Shown: one piece after another, positions 18,857-27,628 of the stretch | Layout: every line of letters starts with the position of its first letter | Numbering within the stretch: position 1 is the stretch's first letter | Origin: Paenibacillus sp. D2_2 | GTDB lineage: Bacteria; Bacillota; Bacilli; Paenibacillales; Paenibacillaceae | DNA: 64,000 nucleotides | Direction: 5' to 3' | Assembly: GCF_031199965.1 (NCBI RefSeq) | Contig: NZ_CP133605.1 | Coordinates: forward strand, 4,671,001-4,735,000 | Made by a program: the position numbers and the translations under genes | The notes under the pieces: model-generated | Told to the model about the DNA's origin: nothing | The model's input: only the letters and a program-made list of their open reading frames with translations | The model's database searches: none

Positions 18857-18865
18857 GCAAAAAAG

Positions 18866-19147
18866 GCCCCACATCCCTGTGAAGGGACGTGAGACCGTGG
18901 TGCCACCCTTATTCGTATAGAACGTGAATCAACAGTCATAACGATTTATTCGCCCTAGGCCGTTGAGAACTATACCTTCATTGTCCGTAACGTGGAAAGA
19001 CCGTCCGGTAATACTTGCAAAAGTCTTGATTCCCTTTTGTGTTCATCCGGAACTCCGGGTCCATTCAGCAATGTCATTTCCACCGGTTCACATCCAACCA
19101 CCGGCTTTCTGGAGGAAATTAGAACATTGTTTACTTGTCCCCATCAT
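18866..19147 (-). promoter_or_regulatory. T-box leader of trpS (tryptophan-responsive)
   Basis: The minus strand carries the T-box AGGGTGGCACCACGG at about 18896-18910, then a terminator ending GGGGCCTTTTTT at about 18860-18890. In stem I are the conserved AGCCGGTGG and TGTGAACCGGT blocks, and the specifier loop GAATGGACC with codon TGG at 19061-19063. The uncharged tRNA-Trp should pair with TGG and with the T-box to allow read-through into trpS. Confidence 0.92.
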
Positions 19148-19304
19148 CGTGTTCGTTTATGATATTCTAAATTATACTCATCATAATTGGCTGATTCTAC
19201 AATGTCAAATCTATTTTTCGTCCTCGAAAAAAAGTGTTATGATAGTGCTAAGCTTATTTAAAACCGATTATTTCAGATGAATATGTGGGAAAAGGAGCAA
19301 CGAT

Positions 19305-20273
19305 ATGAAAAAAGTGACCAAAGGACAATGGAACGGTTATGATACGTACATTTTGAATAGCCGTGAACTTGAAGTCACACTGCTACCCCGCCTTGGCAAT
19401 AATGTAATTAGCATTTGGGATCATGTTGAGAAGCGCCATGTTCTTCGTCATCCCGAAGAGAATGAGCTTGAATTCTACTTGCAGAAGCCTTACCATTTTG
19501 GCATTCCGATGCTCATTCCACCGGGTCGTATTCGCAAAGGACATTTCACCTATGCAGGACAAGAGTATCAATTTGACCGCAACACGGCCAATGACAATCA
19601 TATTCACGGACTTCACCGTACACAGAGCTGGTGTGTCAGCGATATCGAGGAAGACGATGAAGGCTGTGCCGTAACTACTGAGTTTTTAACTTCTGATGAC
19701 CCGAATTGGATGCGTCAGTATCCCGTTCCGCTCAAATTAGAAATGACGCTCAGGCTCCAGGGTGCTTCGCTGAAGCAGACTTTCAAGGTTACACATCTAG
19801 GTGACAAGCCAGCTCCGTTCGGCATAGGTTTACATACCTGGTTCCTGCTGGATGGCAAGCCTGAGGAGTGGACGCTCAAATTACCGGTATCCAGCATCTA
19901 TTCTTCTAACGAGGAACTGATTACTACCGGAGATATAGTGCCTTTGGGCGAGCTTAATGCCCTGAATGACGGATTAAATCTGAGCGGTACTAACTTCGAT
20001 ACGATGTTCCAAATTGGAGACAAACCCGTATCGGCCGAGCTGCTCCGCAAAGATGGATACGGACTTCACTACTCCGCAGATCCAGCTTATTTCAAGCATT
20101 GGGTGCTGTATACTAAAGGCGAAGCCGACCAATTCTTGTGTATCGAGCCATATACATGGCTACCGGATGCCCCTAATTCCAAGCATCCTGCCTCTGTTAC
20201 AGGTCTGATCGACCTTCAGCCGGCGCAAACATTGGAATTCTATGTAAATCTCGATATGATTTATCGTAGCTAA
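19305..20273 (+). CDS. Aldose 1-epimerase family protein
   Basis: A 322-residue GalM-superfamily beta-sandwich protein. Family features are the substrate arginine region PPGRIRKGHFTY, the His motif NDNHIHGLHRTQSW, the second His in GIGLHTWF, and the catalytic Glu region LCIEPYTW. It probably interconverts anomers of a hexose or hexose phosphate in the cytoplasm; specificity is unclear. It is divergent from trpS and followed by its own terminator, so likely monocistronic. Confidence 0.87.
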   Translation: MKKVTKGQWNGYDTYILNSRELEVTLLPRLGNNVISIWDHVEKRHVLRHPEENELEFYLQKPYHFGIPMLIPPGRIRKGHFTYAGQEYQFDRNTANDNHIHGLHRTQSWCVSDIEEDDEGCAVTTEFLTSDDPNWMRQYPVPLKLEMTLRLQGASLKQTFKVTHLGDKPAPFGIGLHTWFLLDGKPEEWTLKLPVSSIYSSNEELITTGDIVPLGELNALNDGLNLSGTNFDTMFQIGDKPVSAELLRKDGYGLHYSADPAYFKHWVLYTKGEADQFLCIEPYTWLPDAPNSKHPASVTGLIDLQPAQTLEFYVNLDMIYRS

Positions 20274-20287
20274 CTAAGAATGATATA

Positions 20288-20326
20288 GCTTGGGCCCTCC
20301 TTCGTCGGAGGGCTCTTATTTTTGTT
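20288..20326 (+). terminator. Terminator after the epimerase gene
   Basis: GGGCCCTCC-TTCGTC-GGAGGGCTC followed by TTATTTTTG. Confidence 0.7.
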
Positions 20327-20380
20327 ATACAGAACCTAATTATTTGAAACAATTACCACTTTGCAAATTAGCAGTTATAC

Positions 20381-20410
20381 TGAATATTTTATTCTGCAAA
20401 AACCATACTA
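20381..20410 (+). promoter_or_regulatory. Sigma-G promoter of the SASP gene
   Basis: TGAATA, a 17-base spacer and CATACTA. Both hexamers agree with the Bacillus forespore sigma-G consensus as I know it, and the site lies about 30 bases ahead of the SASP Shine-Dalgarno (AGGAGGTG). Confidence 0.75.
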
Positions 20411-20441
20411 ACATCACAAAGGCATAGGAGGTGACAAACAC

Positions 20442-20678
20442 ATGGCAGGTCAAAACCAAGGCCGCGGAAGCCGTTCCAACAATCTAGTTGTTCCTCAAGC
20501 AAATGCTGCATTGCAGCAATTGAAAATGGAAGCTGCACAAGAGTTGGGCGTATCTATCCCGCAAGACGGTTACATGGGAAACTACACTTCTCGTGAAACT
20601 GGCTCCCTAGGAGGATACATCACTAAACGTCTGGTTCAAATGGCAGAGCAGCAATTGTCTGGTCGTTCTAACATGTAA
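20442..20678 (+). CDS. Alpha/beta-type small acid-soluble spore protein
   Basis: A 78-residue DNA-binding spore core protein. It has the conserved NLVVPQANAALQQLKMEAAQELG helix, the germination protease (GPR) cleavage region within it, and the C-terminal SLGGYITKRLVQMAEQQL helix. It coats forespore DNA, driving it to an A-like form and protecting it from UV. It has its own sigma-G promoter and a strong terminator. Confidence 0.97.
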   Translation: MAGQNQGRGSRSNNLVVPQANAALQQLKMEAAQELGVSIPQDGYMGNYTSRETGSLGGYITKRLVQMAEQQLSGRSNM

Positions 20679-20705
20679 TTCGCTCTCTCCTGTTCGTACC
20701 TATAG

Positions 20706-20746
20706 AAAGACAGGTGATCTGCATTAGCAGGTCGCCTGTCTTTCAC
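20706..20746 (+). terminator. Terminator after the SASP gene
   Basis: AAAGACAGGTGA, a loop, then a matching GCCTGTCTTT. Confidence 0.7.
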
Positions 20747-20781
20747 TATGATACCCAATGTTCATTAATTCACTTGAAAGA

Positions 20782-21201
20782 TTATGAAGATAAATCTGAT
20801 CCCTTGTATGTATTCGCTGTACTTACTCTTGGATATCTCTGTATCATTAAATTGGCCATGTTGTAATTTGACTCTAATATAGCATCAATCATAACGGTTC
20901 CCTGCTTCACTGCGAACTCATAACTAATCTCTCCATGAGTCCAATAACGCTTGTACTTCAAAGCCTCGAGTGCCATCACGCGAAAAGAATGAATTTGTTC
21001 CGAAGACAAGCCATGATCTTCTTCCTCCAAATGACCGTTGCGACCTGCGATTGGATCGTGCCGGATGCCGAATTTACCAATGATATTATTGCGAATTTGG
21101 ATGAATACGGTACCCAATGTCATACCTCCAAGTTCTACCGACAATTCCTTAAATACAATATCGACCTGTCTTGCCAGAGAGAGCTGATCAGTTGTCAGCA
21201 T
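20782..21201 (-). CDS. Hypothetical protein
   Basis: A 139-residue, probably cytoplasmic helical protein. It has a strong Shine-Dalgarno (GGAAGGGAGG) 7 bases before ATG 21201. The central part contains an acidic stretch (GHLEEEDHGLSSEQ), and a later region resembles a DNA- or peptide-binding helix pair, but I recognise no family. The long intergenic region upstream (21202-21513) is AT-rich and holds only the pepF terminator. Confidence 0.6.
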   Translation of the reverse strand: MLTTDQLSLARQVDIVFKELSVELGGMTLGTVFIQIRNNIIGKFGIRHDPIAGRNGHLEEEDHGLSSEQIHSFRVMALEALKYKRYWTHGEISYEFAVKQGTVMIDAILESNYNMANLMIQRYPRVSTANTYKGSDLSS

Positions 21202-21462
21202 ATTCCCCTCCCTTCCTACATAGTACCCTTTGATCTAGGGCTTATGTCACATTATATTCCATTATATTCTATTATTCAACATTTGAAAACAAAATTGGTT
21301 ATAAATGACTATACAAATAACGACTTTATACCCTATATTCATGCTTAAATTACATTATTAAACAGTAGTTTGAAATTAATTGACGTTTTTTGTTCCCCAT
21401 AAATAATGCCCCTAAGGCACCACTGTAATCCCGAATGACAGAGCTAGTGAATTAAAATCAGC

Positions 21463-21506
21463 AAAAAAAACCGTCCCAGGTAGAAATATCTACCTTAGAA
21501 CGGCTT
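21463..21506 (-). terminator. Terminator of pepF
   Basis: The minus strand has AGCCGTTCTAAGGTAGA and TCTACCTGGGACGGTT, followed by TTTTTT. Confidence 0.75.
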
Positions 21507-21513
21507 ATTCGCC

Positions 21514-23321
21514 TTACTTGGTCATATCAAGGAACATTTGTGCATCTGCTACAGCCAGAGCCATCGCTTCGCGCCAGAAATCAGGCTTAGTTAGATCTAC
21601 GTTCAAATGTTTGGAAGCCAATTCTTCCACCGTCATCCGACCTGTATCACGAAGCAGAGCATCATATTTCTCCGCGAAGCCCTCTCCTTCCTTCAACGCT
21701 CGGGCATAGATTCCGGTGCTGAACATGTAGCCGAAGGTGTATGGGAAATTATAAAACGGTACATCTGTAATATAGAAATGCAGCTTGGAGGTCCAGAAGA
21801 GTGGATGATAACTTCCAAGCGCTCCATGATAAGCCTCACGCTGGGCTTCCTCCATCAAAGCGGACAGTTCGGAAACATCCAGCATGCCTGAATTCCGTTG
21901 CTCATAGAAGCGAGTCTCAAACAGGAATCTGGCATGAATATTCATGAAGAAGGATACGCTATTCTGCACCTTCTCGGCGAGCAGTGCCAGCTTCTCTTCT
22001 TCGCTTCCCGCATTCTTCAGAAGTGCATCTGCCAGAATCATCTCAGCAAAGGTTGATGCCGTCTCGGCTACGTTCATTGCGTAATCCTGATTGAATTGTG
22101 GCAGCTCTTCCATCAGATATTGATGGTACGCATGTCCCAGCTCATGAGCTAGGGTAGAGACGTTTGAGTAGTTACCGCCGAAGGTCATGAATATCCGTGT
22201 CTGCTTGCTGACTGGAAGCGAAGTACAGAAGCCCCCGGACGCTTACCTGGGCGGTCTTCAGCTTCAATCCAGCCACGGTTAAATGCATCAGCTGCGAAAT
22301 CAGCCATCTTCGGACTGAATTTTCCGAATTGCTTCACAATATCTTCTGCTGCTGCTTGATAACTTATCTTCGTCTCTGATTTGGCAAGCGGTGCATCCAC
22401 ATCGCTCCAGCTAAGCTGTTCCACTCCGAGCATCTTGGCTTTACGTTCTAAATATGAGACAAAGATCGGTTTGTTCTCTTCAATGACCTGCCACATCATA
22501 TTCAGTGTCTCTCTGGACATACGATTAATTTGCAATGGTTCCTTCAATGCGTCTTCCCAGCCGCGCTTCTCATACAGCTTCAATCGGAAGCCGGCCAATC
22601 TGTTCAGCGTATCCGCACTATAATCAGCTACTTCTCCCCATGCCTTCTCCCATTCCACGAACGTCCTCTCGCGAACCGCACGATCTGAATCGCTAAGCTT
22701 ATTGGCCGCCTGACCGACGGATAGCGTAGATTTCTTCCCTTCATCATCGGTAAATTCCACGCCAACTTTGGCTACAATCGTATCATAATGCTGTCCCCAG
22801 CCATGATATCCGTCTACAGCCAAATCCGCAGCTAGACTTTCCAATTCCGGAGAGAGCTTCTCACGCGCGGAATCACGCTTCTCATTCATGATGAAGGCGA
22901 TTGGGGCAATCTCATCCCGAGCGATCCATTCCAACCAAACCTGATCCTCCGTGTTGCGCAGTAAACTTTCGAACAATGTCATTACATTCTGCAGCGCTGC
23001 CCGTAGTGAAGTCACTTTACCAGTAAGCTGAACCGCCTTCTTATCATGCTGATCCTGAGCCGTCAGACATTCAACAAAGGAACCTGCCTCAAGCACTCTT
23101 GCCTGTGCACTTTGCAATCCACCAATCGTCTGATCCAAAGCTCGCGTCTCATCTACATTTTTTGGCGCCGATGCTTGCTTCAATACCGAGTGAAGTTCAG
23201 CAATACTACCACTTAATTCATTCAGAAACTTCGCGAATTCTTCTGATGCAGAACCTCCGGGGAAGATGGAGTCCAAATTCCAAGTCTCTACAAGCTGGTC
23301 ATTTACAGATATCTGTGTCAT
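21514..23321 (-). CDS. pepF: Oligoendopeptidase F, M3 family (frame broken once)
   Basis: A zinc metallopeptidase of about 601 residues after correction. The active site is HELGHAYHQ (HExxH) with the downstream Glu in AETASTFAEM. M3B enzymes cut oligopeptides of medium length in the cytoplasm. One T is missing in the TTT run at about 22229, just before the active-site half; the join reads RPGAFCTSLPVSKQTRIFM. No helper gene lies next to it. The frame break looks like a sequencing error because both halves are normal. Confidence 0.9.
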
Positions 23322-23441
23322 CGAAATATCATCCTTTCTTGATTAACCTGCCTCGCAGGAACTGTGGAACTGATTCGATTAAAAGTGTATAACTATAGGT
23401 ATACGTTTTACTCTTATTTTAGACAGGAGGCATGTCCCATT

Positions 23442-23624
23442 ATGAAACCATTACAAATCTCGCCGGAGACGGCCGTGAAGCTGGCCGCAGAACTGAAAGT
23501 TCCGATCGAGCATCTGATGCATATGCCACAGCATATTCTGCTGCAGAAGATCGCTGAATTAGCCAGCAAAGACAGCGGAGCAGCCCTTCAGATGTTAAGG
23601 ATGAACCAAAATGATTCCTTTTAA
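23442..23624 (+). CDS. YycC-like small protein
   Basis: A 60-residue protein. It matches the Bacillus YycC family (MKPLQISPETAVKLAAELKV, then EHLMHMPQHILLQKIAELA). Function unknown. The start is ATG 23442 after CAGGAGG; an upstream in-frame ATG at 23364 lacks a ribosome site. Its end overlaps the next gene by 14 bases, so the two are co-translated. Confidence 0.75.
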   Translation: MKPLQISPETAVKLAAELKVPIEHLMHMPQHILLQKIAELASKDSGAALQMLRMNQNDSF

Positions 23625-23850
23625 TAAAGCACTGCCTTATGACATCATTATGGGCGACGTTTATGTCCCTCAATGCCCTTTCTGCCGAAGCGACAACGTT
23701 CTGCTTACAAAATTTAAGCCAGACGATATTGTCCTTGTGCGGGAAGGTAAGAAAAAACTGCTGGTTTTCCCATGCTGCGGCAATAAGATCACGGTGCTGG
23801 ACAGCGACAACGATTATTTGTTAACCGATACGATAGTACGCAAAGATTAA
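23611..23850 (+). CDS. Small cysteine-rich hypothetical protein
   Basis: A 79-residue protein with CPFC near residue 22 and a CC pair near residue 54, which could together bind a metal as a small zinc-ribbon-like unit. It overlaps the YycC-like gene. A terminator hairpin (TAGGGGCT...AGCCCCTA) follows at about 23880-23924. No family recognised. Confidence 0.6.
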   Translation: MIPFNKALPYDIIMGDVYVPQCPFCRSDNVLLTKFKPDDIVLVREGKKKLLVFPCCGNKITVLDSDNDYLLTDTIVRKD

Positions 23851-23879
23851 ATAACCAAAGGTTAATTAAAATTCATAAT

Positions 23880-23926
23880 AATAGGGGCTATTTTGAGATC
23901 TGAAAGACCAGATAAGCCCCTATTTT
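23880..23926. terminator. Bidirectional terminator
   Basis: AATAGGGGCT, a loop and AGCCCCTATT with T-rich flanks on the plus strand. It lies between convergent genes. Confidence 0.65.
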
Positions 23927-23929
23927 CGG

Positions 23930-24655
23930 TTAACTTTGCATCTCCTCTGGCAATTCATGCCCGCCATTCAACATTTCTTCACGAAGTACAGCCCACTGTT
24001 CTCTCGACGCTCGAATCATGGAAGCATCCATAATTTTCTTGTCATTAATGACTCTAGAGAACCACTTCACGGCGTCATTTAAGTTCCCTGTACGACGATT
24101 CAATTCGCCGATCAGGTACATCAGTCTGGCGTCACTGCCAAGATTGCTCTCCGTCTCGAATACGCGTATGTAAGATTCTAATGAGTACTTTAAGAAACGC
24201 TGTTCCTGTTCACGATTCTCTTTATATCGATATAGCCATGATATATGATGCAGAAGACTTGCGATGATCCGTTCTTTCTCATTAATCGTCTGGGCGCATA
24301 ACAATCCGAGCTTATAAGTCTCGAGCGCCGCGTTCCAGTCCCGCTTGCCTCCGTAATCCCGCTTGATGAATCGCGTCTCAATCTCCTCATGAAAACGGGC
24401 GGACTGTCGTTCATTAAGATGCTCGGTTGAATTTTCCGTAGAGGCAAATCCACAGAACGGACATACCCGAACTACGTAATAATCCGGATTCTCATTGCGA
24501 TAATATCCACAGAAATCGGTATCCGTTCTTACCGCTCTTTTGAAGCTTGGCCGAACACGAGAGGTCGTGAATTCATTCTCGCAATAGTTGCAGGTCACCT
24601 TAATCGTAAAGAGAGGTTCTAGTTCCAAGCTGCATACTTCCTTTCCGTCTCTCAT
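23930..24655 (-). CDS. DUF2225 domain protein
   Basis: A 241-residue protein with an N-terminal pair of Cys clusters, CNYCENEF and CPFCGF, suggesting a zinc site. The rest is a run of helical repeats resembling TPR (KLGLLCAQTINEKERIIASLLHHISWLYR, then GELNRRTGNLNDAVKWFSRVI). DUF2225 proteins are common in Firmicutes and have no assigned function. The gene lies 20 bases downstream of the truncated globin gene. Confidence 0.8.
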   Translation of the reverse strand: MRDGKEVCSLELEPLFTIKVTCNYCENEFTTSRVRPSFKRAVRTDTDFCGYYRNENPDYYVVRVCPFCGFASTENSTEHLNERQSARFHEEIETRFIKRDYGGKRDWNAALETYKLGLLCAQTINEKERIIASLLHHISWLYRYKENREQEQRFLKYSLESYIRVFETESNLGSDARLMYLIGELNRRTGNLNDAVKWFSRVINDKKIMDASMIRASREQWAVLREEMLNGGHELPEEMQS

Positions 24656-24675
24656 TAAAGGGGTTGTTTAACAAA

Positions 24676-25067
24676 TCAATCATTCGTGCTGCTTTCTGTA
24701 TTCACAAAATGATGAGCAGGACCCGACAGGCGCTGAATAACGAAGCTCCGAAGCGGCTCGTCCACTCCAATCTCCTCAAGCGCTGCACTCATACAAGCTA
24801 ACCAAGCTTCTGCCCGCTCCGGAGTAACCGGAAAGGCCATATGACGTGCCCGCATCATCGGATGACCGTACGTATCGGAATAAAGAGATGGCCCCCGAAA
24901 AACTGGGTCAGAAACATATACTGCTTCTCCATTACCGGATCAATATCTTCTGGGAAAAGCGGACCGATAAGCGGGTTTTCTACAACTCGCGGATAGAAAG
25001 CCTCAACCAGACGTCTGAGGGTCTCTGCCCCGCCAAGATTATCGTAAATACTCAGATTGGGGTTCAC
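24676..25067 (-). CDS. Truncated hemoglobin, group II (frame broken once)
   Basis: A roughly 130-residue 2-on-2 globin, similar to YjbI. Landmarks: YDNLGGAETLRRLVEAFYPRV, the distal-side FFGGPSLYSDTYGHP block after correction, and the proximal His in RARHMAFPV. Such globins bind O2 or detoxify NO and peroxide. One G is missing in the GGGGGG run at 24892-24896. I prefer GTG 25067, preceded by GGAG, over GTG 25094. Confidence 0.85.
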
Positions 25068-25091
25068 CCTACACTCATCTCCTAACTTCCT

Positions 25092-25138
25092 CACTTAAAG
25101 GTAATTCAAAAAGTCCGGACTGGATTTTTGAATCTCCT
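25092..25138. repeat. MITE-like repeat, minimal copy
   Basis: ACTTAAAGGTAATTCAAAAA, GTCCGGAC and TTTTTGAATCTCC. Only the two ends of the family remain. Confidence 0.5.
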
Positions 25139-25173
25139 CATAATATAGAGCTTGTACTTAGATAAATTATACC

Positions 25174-25207
25174 AAAAAAAAATAAAAGCTCCTATCGGAG
25201 CTTGTTA
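25174..25207 (-). terminator. Terminator after the 31-residue mini-gene
   Basis: The minus strand has AAGCTCC-GAT-AGGAGCTT followed by TTATTTTTTTTT. Confidence 0.7.
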
Positions 25208-25227
25208 CAAGTAATAAATTTAGTTCA

Positions 25228-25323
25228 TTAGTAGCTATGCCAATCCTCTTCACCAGGATGGACAAGAGAGGCACGAATGACGTATACAAAGGCGCATACG
25301 AGAATACCAGCAACAAAACTCAT
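25228..25323 (-). CDS. Putative 31-residue membrane mini-protein
   Basis: MSFVAGILVCAFVYVIRASL followed by VHPGEEDWHSY: one hydrophobic helix and a short polar tail. ATG 25323 lies 6 bases after GGGGTG, and a clear terminator follows 20 bases beyond the stop, so the unit looks like a complete gene. Function unknown. Confidence 0.5.
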   Translation of the reverse strand: MSFVAGILVCAFVYVIRASLVHPGEEDWHSY

Positions 25324-25478
25324 ATTCAACACCCCATCCAAAAACGATTTTATAGTGCTATTTTACCATATGGATACAAAAAAAACAGCACTTTATGAAA
25401 TCGCTTTCCTATTTTTTTGGTGATGTTTGTCCTTCCGGACTCATACACTGGATTATGACCCAAGTGGAGGCGTTATCC

Positions 25479-26723
25479 ATGAACAAAAGCTGGACAACAG
25501 CGATTATTCCTCTATTAGCACTTATTTTCACCGTAATGATGCTGATCTATCCTACGGTTTCCTGGGAGGCGGGGGTACGCGGATTAGCCATTTGGTGGAC
25601 GTGCTCTTTCCGTCCTTATTCCCCTTCTTTGTGATTTCTGAGCTTATGCTTGGTTTTGGCATTGTTCATTTTATAGGCAAACTGCTCGATCCTCTAATGC
25701 AGCCGTTATTTCGTATTCCTGGAACAGGTGGCTTCGTCGCCGCTATGAGCTTCGCATCAGGCTATCCAGTCAGCGCTAAGCTAACCACTAAGCTACGTAG
25801 ACAACTGTTAATCGGCCGTGAGGAAGGGGAGCGACTTGTCGCCTTCACTACAACTTCGGACCCGATTTTTCTAATTGGAGCTGTATCCGTCGGCTTCTTT
25901 GGCAATCCGAAGCTAGCCTGCGCTCTCGCTCTCGTTCATTACGGCAGTGCCATCATCGTAGGCTTTATTATGAGATTTTATGGTACGAAACGAAGTACAG
26001 ACGGATCAACAAATCCCACAACCAAGAAATCAACCGAAGCGCGCTTTAGTATCCGGCTTGCTCTAAGAGCTATGCATGAAGCAAGACTTGTGGATGGACG
26101 TAGCTTAGGAGAACTGCTGCGCCATTCAGTAACTTCGTCCCTTCAGCTCATGGTCGTCGTGGGTGGATTGGTTGTATTTTTCTCCGTCATCCTCGAGGTG
26201 TTGACCGCTGCAAATGTAATGAGCTTCTTCTATAACATTGTGCAAGGAATGCTTACTCTTCTGCATCTGCCCCTGAGTTAGCCCAAGCCTTTGTAGGCGG
26301 AACGTTCGAAGTCACACTAGGAGCTAAAGCATCCGCGGCCCCCGTCGGTGTCCCGCTCATGTTCAAGGCAGCAGCAGCGGCCTTCATTCTATCTTGGGGC
26401 GGCCTGTCGGTGCATGCACAGGTTGCCAGCATCCTGAATGATACCGATCTGCGCTATCTCCCTTTTTCTTCGCCAGACTAATTCATGCTTTTCTGGCCGC
26501 TACACTAATGCTCCTTGTCTGGAAGCCGCTGATGGGTGTAACCCCCTCCCTCAAGCCACTGGAGCAACCCGAACAGCTACTGCAACGATGGAAAGAAGTA
26601 CCTAGTCTTTTTATACTGTTCATAAAAATTGTAGTGACGCTGCTTATTTTATCTCTTTTGGCTCGAATCATTCAGCAGATCCTGTCATCTTTGCCTTGGC
26701 AAAAGGGAAAACCGAAAAAATGA
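25479..26723 (+). CDS. ylbJ: Sporulation integral membrane protein YlbJ (frame broken three times)
   Basis: A roughly 415-residue nucleoside-recognition (Gate) domain membrane protein. Landmarks: PSLFPFFVISELMLGFG, the PGTGGFVAAMSFASGYPVSAKL block, FTTTSDPIFLIGAV, and AQAFVGGTFEVTLGA in the second half. In B. subtilis YlbJ is a sigma-E membrane protein needed for heat-resistant spores. Single bases are missing at about 25598 (G), 26271-26273 (C) and 26463-26467 (T). Once corrected the protein is continuous from ATG 25479, which follows GTGGAGG. Confidence 0.85.
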
Positions 26724-26798
26724 AACGTTGTGTTATTTTTCATAATTGATTATGATCTTTACAGGAATTATATAAAGTTTGCAAAGGAGCCTATCATC

Positions 26799-27605
26799 TT
26801 GAGATATTACGTTCTGGACCGCGGAGATCAGCTGTCTTGCGATCTTAGCAAGTCCTTTCACAAGCTGGCGGGGGAGCAAGGACTAATACTGGATTCCGAG
26901 TCCCCAGATATTGTTGTGTCTATCGGCGGGGACGGCACGATGCTCCATGCATTTCATACATTCATTAACCGCATCCCTTCCATCGCTTTCGTGGGAGTAC
27001 ATACAGGCCATCTCGGTTTCTACGCCGATTGGAAAGCAGATGAAATCCCCGAACTAATTCAACTCATGAGCGGACAAAAAGACAGGCGCCAGCTGAATCC
27101 CAGAGTCGTCCATTATCCCCTACTGGAGGTGGAAATTGTTAAGAAATCCGGTACCTCCTCCTTCATCTGCCTCAATGAATTTACTCTAAAAAGTGTGGAT
27201 GGCGGGACAATTGTAGCCCAAGTTGACATTAACGATCAGATGTTCGAAATGTTTAGAGGGGACGGTATTTGCATATCTACACCTTCGGGAAGTACTGCGT
27301 ACAACAAGAGCCTTGGGGGCGCCATGGTTCATCCATCCATAGAAGCCATGCAAATCTCTGAGATTGCCTCGATCAACAATCGTGTTTTCCGTACGATGGG
27401 CTCGGCCTTGGTCCTACCTAAGCATCACCATTGTGATATCTACTCACGCAAAGAGCAGAATTTGATGCTTACCATTGATCATATCAATACACCTGTAACT
27501 GATCTTATCTCGGTCCGTTGTCGGGTTGCCGAGCAGAAGATCAGTTTTGTGCGCTATCGTCCTTTTCCATTCTGGAATCGGGTTCGCAATGCATTTCTAG
27601 GTTAA
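26799..27605 (+). CDS. nadK: NAD kinase
   Basis: A 268-residue diacylglycerol-kinase-fold enzyme making NADP from NAD and ATP (or polyphosphate). The catalytic motif is GGDGTML near residue 50, followed by the LNEFTLKS and DGICISTPSGSTAYNKSLGG blocks. The start is TTG 26799, nine bases after AAAGGAG; the upstream ATG at 26730 has no ribosome site. Confidence 0.92.
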   Translation: MRYYVLDRGDQLSCDLSKSFHKLAGEQGLILDSESPDIVVSIGGDGTMLHAFHTFINRIPSIAFVGVHTGHLGFYADWKADEIPELIQLMSGQKDRRQLNPRVVHYPLLEVEIVKKSGTSSFICLNEFTLKSVDGGTIVAQVDINDQMFEMFRGDGICISTPSGSTAYNKSLGGAMVHPSIEAMQISEIASINNRVFRTMGSALVLPKHHHCDIYSRKEQNLMLTIDHINTPVTDLISVRCRVAEQKISFVRYRPFPFWNRVRNAFLG

Positions 27606-27628
27606 TCTTATTTTGCAAAGGATGGACA

